DNA from: Elusimicrobiales bacterium
GTDB taxonomy: Bacteria; Elusimicrobiota; Elusimicrobia; Elusimicrobiales; UBA9959
Direction of reading: 5' to 3'
NCBI GenBank assembly: GCA_026416895.1
Contig: JAOAEH010000030.1
Location: 1-8,333 of the forward strand
Length of the DNA: 8,333 nt
Shown: positions 1 through 5,905 of the stretch, one piece after another
Position numbering within the stretch: the stretch's first letter is position 1
Layout: each line of letters begins with the position of its first letter
Program-made: the position numbers and the translations under genes
The notes under the pieces: generated by a model
What the model saw: only the letters and a program-made list of their open reading frames with translations
What the model was told of the DNA's origin: nothing
The model's database searches: none

Positions 1-182
1 TATCTAAAACTCAATCCGATGTTTTACCAGTAAAAATATCATATGTAAAAAATAACAATAAATTAGGTAAAATAATAATTGTATTCGGTAGAGTTATTCC
101 TACCGCAAATTATGATTTTAAAAACAAAGAAATATTCAAATTTTTTTCTCAACAGTTAATGGAAAAAATATATTCATTATAA
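1..182 (+). CDS. plsC: C-terminal end of a PlsC-like 1-acyl-sn-glycerol-3-phosphate acyltransferase (partial)
   Basis: Only the last 59 codons are present; the reading frame begins at base 3 and ends in TAA at 180-182. The visible part has a VLPVKI segment followed by a strand ending IIIVFGRVIP, then a short amphipathic helix running to the stop. This order resembles the last conserved block of PlsC acyltransferases (V-x-P-V, then a 'hydrophobic-x-FG-x-x-I' strand and a terminal helix). The catalytic HX4D motif would lie outside the window. In the family the enzyme acylates lysophosphatidate to phosphatidate at the membrane. The gene sits 20 bases before rpsA, and plsC (often with cmk or ispH) beside an S1 gene is a known linkage in several bacterial groups, which supports the call. 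With so little sequence the identity is probable, not certain. Confidence 0.68.
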   Translation, partial: SKTQSDVLPVKISYVKNNNKLGKIIIVFGRVIPTANYDFKNKEIFKFFSQQLMEKIYSL

Positions 183-190
183 CTTTTTAA

Positions 191-196
191 AAGGAG
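191..196 (+). promoter_or_regulatory. Shine-Dalgarno site of rpsA
   Basis: AAGGAG, preceded by further A residues, lies 6 nt before the ATG at 203. It fixes this ATG as the start of the S1 protein even though the first 40 or so residues are low-complexity. I see no clear promoter between the plsC-like stop and this site, so rpsA is probably co-transcribed with plsC. Confidence 0.85.
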
Positions 197-202
197 AAAA
201 AT

Positions 203-1429
203 ATGGAAGAAAATAAAAATTCAAATGCTGAAAATAATGAAACTAAAAAAGATGAAAATCTAATACAAAAAAATCAAACAACATCAGAAACTGAAAATCA
301 CGATGAATATTTAGAACTTTCAATGGAAGAACTTCTTAAAGCTGAAGAAAATCTTGCTGAAAAATTATATAACGGAGAATTAGTATATGTAAAAGTAGTT
401 GATGTAAGAAGTGATTATGTATATGTAGATATAGGTGAAAAAAATGAAGCTTTAATACCAGTTTCAGATTTTTCTGATTTCAAACTTCCAAATCCAGGCA
501 CTAAAATAATAGCTGTTTTGGAAAGAAAAGGGAATATAGAAAAACCTACAATACTATCCTACAGAAAAGCCAAAGAAAAGGTTACATTAAAAATGATAAA
601 AGAAAAATTCGAAAAAAAGGAAAGAGTTAAGGGAAAAATAACGGAACATGTAAAAGGAGGTTATATCATAAATATAAATGGAGTTAAAGCTTTTATGCCA
701 CTATCACTATCAGAACTTGGAGGTGCATCAAAACATTACTTACCAATAAATGCAAAAATAAAGTTTTATATAACATCATTTGAACCTCATAACAAAAAAA
801 TAATAGTTTCAAGAAGAGCAGTACTAGAAGAGGATGAAAAAGCAAGAAGAGAGAAAATACTTTCAGAAATAAAAGAAGGAGAAAATGTAAGAGCAGTTGT
901 CTCAAAAGTTATAGATAAAGGTATGTTTATAAGATTTCAAGGAATAGAAGGATTTGTAAACCTTGAAGATATAGATTGGAAAAATCCAAAAGAAGAACTT
1001 TCTAAATATAAAAGAGGACAAAGAATAAAAGCAAAAATACTTTCTATAGATAGAGAAAAACAAAAAATAATATTTGGTATAAAACAAACAAAGCCAAACC
1101 CTATAGACATACTTAAAAAGAAATTTCCGTTTAGAACTATCGTTAAAGGAAAAATAGTTGAAGTAGGAGAAAACTATGCTAAAGCTCATATAACAGATGA
1201 TATATATGGAATTATAAGCGAAGATGATTATGGTTATGATGGAGTTCCTGAAAAAGATTCAATAATAGATGCTATTGTTTTAGGAGTAAATAATAATACC
1301 TATGAGCTTAAACTTTCAATAAAAAGATATGAACAAATTGAAAACAGAAAAACTATAGAACATTATTCAAAACAAATACCAAAAATCACACTAGGACAAC
1401 TCCTTAAAGATACTACAAAAGAAACATAA
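203..1429 (+). CDS. rpsA: 30S ribosomal protein S1 (four S1 domains)
   Basis: Ribosomal protein S1 binds mRNA on the 30S subunit and helps unstructured or weak-SD messages initiate. The 408-residue protein opens with an acidic, Asn/Glu/Lys-rich stretch (residues 1-50) with no S1 fold. Four S1 RNA-binding domains follow, at about 57-121, 138-205, 225-295 and 310-375. Diagnostic S1 features are the SRRAVLEE linker after domain 2 (203-210) and the IKQTKPNP end of domain 3 (293-300), both typical of true S1 proteins rather than other OB-fold factors. Domain 3 carries the classic KGMFIRFQGIEGFV core. E. coli S1 has six domains; four-domain versions are common in Gram-positive bacteria and other groups. 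Domain 4 is the most divergent. The gene follows the plsC-like gene by 20 nt, and its TAA directly abuts the GTG of the TPR gene. Confidence 0.93.
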   Translation: MEENKNSNAENNETKKDENLIQKNQTTSETENHDEYLELSMEELLKAEENLAEKLYNGELVYVKVVDVRSDYVYVDIGEKNEALIPVSDFSDFKLPNPGTKIIAVLERKGNIEKPTILSYRKAKEKVTLKMIKEKFEKKERVKGKITEHVKGGYIININGVKAFMPLSLSELGGASKHYLPINAKIKFYITSFEPHNKKIIVSRRAVLEEDEKARREKILSEIKEGENVRAVVSKVIDKGMFIRFQGIEGFVNLEDIDWKNPKEELSKYKRGQRIKAKILSIDREKQKIIFGIKQTKPNPIDILKKKFPFRTIVKGKIVEVGENYAKAHITDDIYGIISEDDYGYDGVPEKDSIIDAIVLGVNNNTYELKLSIKRYEQIENRKTIEHYSKQIPKITLGQLLKDTTKET

Positions 1430-2995
1430 GTGAATAAAAAAATAATAATTTTTATTTTATCTTGTCAAATACTTTTAGAATATGATATTTATCCAGAAAC
1501 ACTTTGGGATAGAATAATGGAAGAACAAAGTTATCTTAACTTAAACAAAGGAATTTCTTATTTTATAAATAATAACTATACTAAAGCAGCAGAAGAGTTT
1601 CTTAAGTCAATTCAAAAAAAAGAAACATCACTTGGATATTCTTTATATGGAGCATCATTATATTGGCTTGGTGACAACGAAGGTGCATTGGAAAATTATA
1701 CAAAAGCAATTAAACTGGATCCTAAAAACGACATAGCATGGCAACTTAAAGGTATTTCTCACGCAAGAGATGGAGATTTAAAATTAGCATTAGAAAGTTT
1801 TTTAAAATCGCTTGAAATAAATAGTTCAAGAACTGACACTTTAATGAATATCTCTTCTGTATATTTTTCCTTGGGAAATATATCAAAAGCAAATGAATAT
1901 GCTAAAAAGGCAATAAATCTAGACCCTAAAAATCCTCTTTATCATCACCAATTAGGTTTAATCAAACTATATGAGGAAAAAATAGAAGATTCTCAACAAA
2001 GTTTTGAAAAAGCTGTATCATTAAAAAGTGACTATCAAGAAGCAGTTTTATGGAACGCAATTACTCTCGAGCTTCTTGGCAAAGAAAAATTAGCCATAAA
2101 AAATTACGAAAAAGCTATATTATTAAAAAAACAAGATTTCTTTGCAAAATATAAACTTGCAAGATTATTATTAGATAAGAGAAAAATATTCAAAAAAGAA
2201 CTCATAATAGAATGTCTACAACTTGAACCACAAAACAATCAAAATTTACCAATTCAAATATCATACTCTTTAAAAAACAATAAAAATACCGATTCTAATA
2301 CTCATCCTATAACTCAAATTATAGATGATATTATAAATAACGCTTTTGACGGTGATGAGATTAATATAAGTATAGAAGCAATAAATGAAAATTTAGAATT
2401 TTTTTTGGAAAAGAAAAACGAAGAATTTAATACTTTAAAAGAAGCTTTACAAAAAAAATTTTCAAGAGAAATAAAAACTGTTTCAAAAAAATTTATCATA
2501 GTTGTTGATAGAAAAAATGAGAATTTTAAAAAGACAGTTGAAAATATAAAACAAGAGATAAAAAAAATTTCACAAAACTCAACAAGAATAAACATTTCAA
2601 CTCAAATAAATAAAAAAACACAAAATAAACAAAATAAAGAAGAACTTACTTATATTCCAAGAAATATAGGTAATGACATGGGACTGTGGTTGACTGGAAA
2701 CCCATGGATATATATTGTAGAAAATGAGTTAAATGAACTAAAAAAAGAAAATTTTGAAGAAAAAGCAATCGCAGCATTAGGTTATCTTTTAATAGGTGAA
2801 ATAGAAAATTCAAAAAAAATATTCTATGAAATAAAAGAAGTTTATCCAGACATATCATATCTTGGCCTCGGAGTATCAGAATATTTAAGTGGAAACAGAG
2901 AGCTTTCAAAAGTTTTTTTTAACAAAGCAACAAGTTTTGAAAAATCTAAGAATATAGCATTCAAAAATTTAAAATACTTAAATGGAGATAAATAA
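1430..2995 (+). CDS. TPR-repeat protein of unknown function, possible N-terminal signal or lipoprotein segment
   Basis: I recognise the fold but not a specific family. The 521-residue protein starts with two lysines and a short hydrophobic run (residues 3-16, containing ILSC), which could be a weak signal peptide, signal anchor or poor lipobox. Tandem tetratricopeptide repeats follow at about 34-66, 68-101, 102-135, 136-168, 169-202 and 203-236, with a decaying seventh to about 268. Several end in the typical A-I-x-L-D-P-K-N turn (93-100, 161-168). Residues 290-400 are polar, Lys/Glu/Asn-rich and probably helical or coiled. Residues 442-506 look like two more TPR-like hairpins. TPRs are protein-binding scaffolds; no catalytic motif is visible. 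The GTG start directly abuts the rpsA stop and has no Shine-Dalgarno, so initiation is probably by coupling. The next in-frame ATG (codon 30) would remove the hydrophobic segment but keep every repeat. The 3' end overlaps the next gene by 14 nt. Confidence 0.88.
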   Translation: MNKKIIIFILSCQILLEYDIYPETLWDRIMEEQSYLNLNKGISYFINNNYTKAAEEFLKSIQKKETSLGYSLYGASLYWLGDNEGALENYTKAIKLDPKNDIAWQLKGISHARDGDLKLALESFLKSLEINSSRTDTLMNISSVYFSLGNISKANEYAKKAINLDPKNPLYHHQLGLIKLYEEKIEDSQQSFEKAVSLKSDYQEAVLWNAITLELLGKEKLAIKNYEKAILLKKQDFFAKYKLARLLLDKRKIFKKELIIECLQLEPQNNQNLPIQISYSLKNNKNTDSNTHPITQIIDDIINNAFDGDEINISIEAINENLEFFLEKKNEEFNTLKEALQKKFSREIKTVSKKFIIVVDRKNENFKKTVENIKQEIKKISQNSTRINISTQINKKTQNKQNKEELTYIPRNIGNDMGLWLTGNPWIYIVENELNELKKENFEEKAIAALGYLLIGEIENSKKIFYEIKEVYPDISYLGLGVSEYLSGNRELSKVFFNKATSFEKSKNIAFKNLKYLNGDK

Positions 2996-3524
2996 ACTTA
3001 TAATAATTTTTGAATCATATAAAGAAAAAGAAAAAATACTTTACAACACAGTATTACCATATAGATCCTTTCTTGAAGGATACTATTCAACAGAAATAAG
3101 AGAAAAAAACAAACTTAAAGGTTATGAGATTAATATACTAAACGAAAATCTTAAAATGATCCTAGCATCAAGCGAAATTTTAAGTGATATTCAATTCAAT
3201 AAATACTCTGTAAACAAGGAAACTTTAAATAATATATCACAAAGATTAATCTCTTATATAACTATTCCACATAAGATCATACTTATTGAAATTGGTAGTA
3301 TATTTCTTTTAGAACCATCTTTTGGAATTAATATAATAAAGCTGCTAGCTAGTGATAAAAAAATAATAATATTTGCAAAAAAAAGTAAAGAGATTGAATC
3401 TACTATGAACAGATTATATGACTCACTTATAATACATTTAACTAAAAAAGAGGCACAAAATACAAAAAAAGTCGTAGACAAATTTATAGGAGAATTAGTA
3501 TCAAGGATAGAAATAAATGAATAA
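2982..3524 (+). CDS. THEP1-like (NTPase_1 family) protein with degenerate nucleotide-binding motifs
   Basis: The 180-residue protein matches the layout of THEP1/COG1618 nucleoside-triphosphatases, small P-loop proteins of roughly this length. After an N-terminal hydrophobic strand and helix it has GYYSTEIREKNKLKGYEI at 33-50, resembling the family's G-F/Y-x-T-x-E-I-R-E...G-F/Y-x-I segment. Then come LAS (61-63), NKYSV (73-77, resembling GKYxV), a strand plus IEIG...LLEPSF (102-114, resembling the family's IDEIGxMELLSPxF), LLASDKKIII (121-130) and a C-terminal LTKKEAQN (153-160, resembling LTxxN). However, the Walker A position after the first strand reads roughly ESYKEKEK instead of GxxGxGKT, and the Walker B Asp-Glu pair is reduced to one Glu. 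If the homology is right, this is probably a non-hydrolysing pseudoenzyme. The ATG lies inside the TPR gene (14-nt overlap) with no upstream Shine-Dalgarno, and the end overlaps murC by 8 nt. The family link is from remembered motifs and needs a profile search. Confidence 0.6.
   Translation: MEINKLIIIFESYKEKEKILYNTVLPYRSFLEGYYSTEIREKNKLKGYEINILNENLKMILASSEILSDIQFNKYSVNKETLNNISQRLISYITIPHKIILIEIGSIFLLEPSFGINIIKLLASDKKIIIFAKKSKEIESTMNRLYDSLIIHLTKKEAQNTKKVVDKFIGELVSRIEINE
3503..3507 (+). promoter_or_regulatory. Weak Shine-Dalgarno of murC inside the preceding gene
   Basis: AAGGA lies 9 nt before the murC ATG at 3517, within the last codons of the THEP1-like gene. It supports this start, which gives the GIGGIGMSGLA nucleotide-binding loop its usual N-terminal position. 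Confidence 0.55.
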
Positions 3525-4887
3525 AACAAAAATTTTTTTTATAGGCATTGGTGGAATAGGAATGAGTGGGCTTGCTATAATTGCAAAAAATATGGGCATG
3601 GAAGTAGAAGGCTCTGATATATCTAAAAACTATATTACAGAAAAATTAAAAAAGTTAGGAATAAAGGTATATGAAGGACACAATCAACAAAAAATAAAAA
3701 AAGACATCTCAATTGTAGTAATTAGCTCAGCTATAAAAAACGATAATCCTCAAATTCTAAAAGCAAAAAAACTCAACATACCTATACTTAAAAGAGCAGA
3801 ATTTTTAGCTTTTCTATCAAAAGACAAAAAAGTAATTGCAGTAGCAGGGTGTCACGGTAAAACAACCACAACAGGAATGATTTCTTCTATTTTTGAAAAA
3901 TCAAAAAAACCATATAATGCAGTTATAGGTGGAATATTGAAGCATATAGATACAAATGCTATATACTCTGAGGGAGACTATTTTATCATAGAAGCAGATG
4001 AATCTGATGGAAGTTTCCTTTCCTATAATCCTCTCGTAAGCTGTATCACAAACATAGATTCAGACCATCTCGATTATTATAAAAATATAAACTCAATAAA
4101 GGAAGCATTTATAAGATTTATAAATAAGACTCCTTTTTATGGAAGAAGTATTTTATGTGGAGACGATAAGAATTTAAATTCCATAATTAAGTTTATAACT
4201 TCACCATATTATACCTATGGGTTTAGTTGGACAAATACTTGGACAATAAGAAACATTATTTATAATAACACTAAAACATCATTCCAGATATATTATAATG
4301 ATAAAAAAGAAGATAAAATCAATTTAAATGTATTTGGCAAGCATAATATACTTAATTCAGTAGCAGCATATATTGCCTCAAGATATTTGGGTATAGACAG
4401 AAAAGCAATTTTAGAAGGACTTTACAATTTTAAAGGAATGAAAAGAAGACTCGATCTTATTAAAAAAATTGGAGATACAATCTTTTATGATGATTACGCG
4501 CACCACCCATCCGAAATAAAAGCAACACTATCAGCTTTGAAAAATTTTTATCCTAATTATAAAATAATAGCCATATTTCAGCCACACAGATTTTCAAGAA
4601 CATTTATGCTTATAGATGAATTTAGTAAATCATTTAAAGATGCAGACGAAGTTTATTTATGTGACATATATTCTGCTGGTGAACAGAATAAATATGGTAT
4701 TACAAAAGAAAAATTTTTAAATAAGATAAGAAAAAATCATCCATCCGTCAAATTATTTACAACATCACTTGAAATAATAAAAAGTATAACTCCTAAAACA
4801 ATTGTAATAACTCTAGGAGCAGGAGATGTTTATAAAATAATAAATGAGATTGCATTAAAATATGAATCATTAATTCAAAAGCAATGA
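3517..4887 (+). CDS. murC: UDP-N-acetylmuramate--L-alanine ligase
   Basis: MurC is the cytoplasmic, ATP-dependent ligase that adds L-alanine to UDP-MurNAc, the first step of the peptidoglycan stem peptide. All three Mur domains are visible in the 456 residues, the usual MurC length. The N-terminal Rossmann-like domain has GIGGIGMSGLA (10-20). The central ATPase domain has the P-loop GCHGKTTTTG (111-120), EADESDGSF (159-167) and NIDSDHLDYY (179-188). The C-terminal domain opens with the FGKHNILNSVAA motif (273-284) and contains MKRRLD (308-313), DDYAHHPSEIKA (325-336), FQPHRFSRT (354-362) and GAGDVYK (434-440). The P-loop has Cys112 where Thr is usual; the Gly-Lys-Thr core is intact, so activity is expected. 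The gene overlaps the THEP1-like gene by 8 nt and rsmA by 4 nt (ATGA). No other mur or fts gene is in the window, so murC here is outside a classic dcw cluster. Confidence 0.98.
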   Translation: MNKTKIFFIGIGGIGMSGLAIIAKNMGMEVEGSDISKNYITEKLKKLGIKVYEGHNQQKIKKDISIVVISSAIKNDNPQILKAKKLNIPILKRAEFLAFLSKDKKVIAVAGCHGKTTTTGMISSIFEKSKKPYNAVIGGILKHIDTNAIYSEGDYFIIEADESDGSFLSYNPLVSCITNIDSDHLDYYKNINSIKEAFIRFINKTPFYGRSILCGDDKNLNSIIKFITSPYYTYGFSWTNTWTIRNIIYNNTKTSFQIYYNDKKEDKINLNVFGKHNILNSVAAYIASRYLGIDRKAILEGLYNFKGMKRRLDLIKKIGDTIFYDDYAHHPSEIKATLSALKNFYPNYKIIAIFQPHRFSRTFMLIDEFSKSFKDADEVYLCDIYSAGEQNKYGITKEKFLNKIRKNHPSVKLFTTSLEIIKSITPKTIVITLGAGDVYKIINEIALKYESLIQKQ

Positions 4888-5666
4888 TAAGAAAATACAG
4901 CCAAGTTTTTTTAGAAAATGTTAATATAGCTCAAAAAATAACAGATATTTTTAGCACTGAAGCAAAAGATAATACTATAGTTGAAATTGGACCTGGTTAT
5001 GGAGCTCTTACACAATTTTTATATCCAAAATATCTTGAAAAATACATTGGAATTGAAATAGATCCATACTTTGTAGACATTATCAAAAAAAAATTTAAAA
5101 ACATAAAAATAATAAATAAAGACTTTTTAAAAATAAATGAAGAATATCTTACCCAAAGTTATTTCTGTGGAAATCTTCCATACCATATCTCAACAGCAAT
5201 TTTAGAGAAAGTAATAAAACTCAAAAATTTTAAAACAGCAATATTTATGTTTCAGAAAGAAGTAGCTAAAAAAATAATAGCAAAACCTTTTGATAATAAT
5301 TATGGTTATCTTTCTGCCTTGATAAACATATTATGTGATACAGAATATTTATTTGAAGTTTCTAAAAAAAATTTCAAACCAATACCCAAAGTGGATTCTG
5401 CAGTACTAAAAATAAAAATAAAAGATAAAATCCCTAACGAAGAAGAGTTTTTTACTTACCAAAAATTTATATCAGCAGCTTTTGCTTATAAAAGAAAAAC
5501 TTTGATAAATTCACTTTCATTATCTTTAAAACTTAACAAAACTATTATAACAGAAATAATAAACAATTTTAATCTAAAAACAAATACTAGAGCAGAAGAA
5601 CTTTCCCCACAAGAGTTATTTGAACTCTCATATAAATTCAAAAATTTTATAAAAAATATAACTTAA
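4884..5666 (+). CDS. rsmA: 16S rRNA (adenine1518-N6/adenine1519-N6)-dimethyltransferase
   Basis: RsmA (KsgA) uses S-adenosylmethionine to dimethylate the two adjacent adenines in the 3'-terminal hairpin of 16S rRNA during 30S maturation. The 260-residue length is normal. Motifs in order are SQVFLEN (6-12, the family's QNFL box), the SAM loop VEIGPGYGALT (33-43), the acidic GIEIDPY (56-62), the catalytic NLPYHIST (97-104), MFQKEVAKKI (122-131), YGYLSAL (140-146), FKPIPKVDSAV (164-174) and the C-terminal AFAYKRKTLINSL (199-211). The usual Asn of QNFL is Val8, and the residue after NLPY is His. Neither destroys the catalytic NLPY box. The start overlaps the murC TGA as ATGA and has no Shine-Dalgarno, implying translational coupling. 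It is the last gene of the plsC–rsmA unit and converges on the tRNA gene. Confidence 0.97.
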   Translation: MIRKYSQVFLENVNIAQKITDIFSTEAKDNTIVEIGPGYGALTQFLYPKYLEKYIGIEIDPYFVDIIKKKFKNIKIINKDFLKINEEYLTQSYFCGNLPYHISTAILEKVIKLKNFKTAIFMFQKEVAKKIIAKPFDNNYGYLSALINILCDTEYLFEVSKKNFKPIPKVDSAVLKIKIKDKIPNEEEFFTYQKFISAAFAYKRKTLINSLSLSLKLNKTIITEIINNFNLKTNTRAEELSPQELFELSYKFKNFIKNIT

Positions 5667-5695
5667 CTTATAAGCTTGAAAAAAAATATAACTTA
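5651..5695 (+). repeat. Pair of 15-bp direct repeats at the rsmA 3' end
   Basis: AAAAAATATAACTTA occurs at 5651-5665 and again at 5681-5695, exactly 30 bp apart. The first copy covers the end of rsmA including most of its TAA. The rest of 5667-5737 is AT-rich spacer with no convincing terminator. The unit is low-complexity, so it may be a small duplication or chance. Confidence 0.5.
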
Positions 5696-5737
5696 TTCTT
5701 ATTTTTCTAAAGATTGTAAGATTTTATATCAAACATA

Positions 5738-5808
5738 AGCGGGCGATGGGAATCGAACCCACGTCTTGACCTTGGCAAGGTCTCGTTCTACCACTGAACT
5801 ACGCCCGC
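5738..5808 (-). tRNA. tRNA-Gly (anticodon GCC)
   Basis: On the minus strand the sequence folds as a complete cloverleaf. The acceptor GCGGGCG pairs with CGCCCGC (7 bp) and the D stem is GTTC/GAAC with loop AGTGGTA. The anticodon loop is TTGCCAA (GCC, decoding GGC and GGU). A 4-nt variable loop follows, then T stem GTGGG/CCCAT with loop TTCGATT. The discriminator is T, as is usual for tRNA-Gly. CCA is not encoded (TTAT follows), so a CCA-adding enzyme must complete it. The anticodon stem has an A27-A43 mismatch, leaving four pairs, and the T stem has a G49-U65 wobble. The gene stands alone, converging with rsmA. Confidence 0.98.
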
Positions 5809-5818
5809 ACAATTTACT

Positions 5819-5824
5819 ATTATA
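5819..5824 (-). promoter_or_regulatory. Probable -10 box for the tRNA-Gly gene
   Basis: Read on the minus strand this is a perfect TATAAT that ends 10 nt before the 5' end of the mature tRNA, so transcription would begin within a few bases of the tRNA. No good TTGACA-like box lies 16-18 nt upstream (ATGATT at spacing 17). The -10 is therefore the only support, in a very AT-rich background. Confidence 0.45.
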
Positions 5825-5853
5825 CAAAAAAATAAAAATATAATCATTAAATA

Positions 5854-5881
5854 TTGAAAGAAAAAAATGATTTTTTATATT
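5854..5881 (+). promoter_or_regulatory. Probable sigma-70-type promoter for the M24 peptidase–lemA–htpX unit
   Basis: TTGAAA at 5854-5859 is separated by 16 nt from TATATT at 5876-5881; an overlapping TATTAT at 5878-5883 gives an 18-nt spacing. Transcription would begin near 5888, just before the Shine-Dalgarno, giving a leader of under 20 nt. It is divergent from the tRNA promoter, and both fit within about 90 bp. Confidence 0.5.
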
Positions 5882-5891
5882 ATGGTATTTT

Positions 5892-5898
5892 AAGGAGG
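5892..5898 (+). promoter_or_regulatory. Strong Shine-Dalgarno of the M24 peptidase gene
   Basis: AAGGAGG lies 7 nt before the ATG at 5906. Together with the upstream promoter-like boxes it marks this as the first gene of a new transcription unit. Confidence 0.85.
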
Positions 5899-5905
5899 AT
5901 TTAAA

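Noticed and set aside
693..1189. Minus-strand reading frames inside rpsA rich in Phe, Leu and Tyr
   Set aside because: They are antisense shadows of A-rich coding sequence; their composition is simply the complement of Lys/Glu/Ile codons.
2314..3529. Minus-strand reading frames opposite the TPR and THEP1-like genes
   Set aside because: No RBS, hydrophobic low-complexity composition from complementing A-rich codons, and clear TPR or THEP1-like motifs on the plus strand.
3529..3540. Homopolymer tract (A run then T8) at the start of murC as a phase-variation switch
   Set aside because: Such tracts are expected throughout an AT-rich genome, the frame is intact, and switching off an essential gene is unlikely.
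5085..5093. A9 run in rsmA as a programmed frameshift site
   Set aside because: It encodes a plain Lys-Lys-Lys, the frame continues into conserved motifs, and there is no alternative-frame product or stimulatory structure.
5667..5737. Possible terminator between rsmA and the tRNA gene (ATAAG/CTTAT at 5670-5674 and 5692-5696, T-rich tract after 5697)
   Set aside because: A five-base A/T stem with a 17-nt loop is too weak for an intrinsic terminator, and no better hairpin was seen on either strand.
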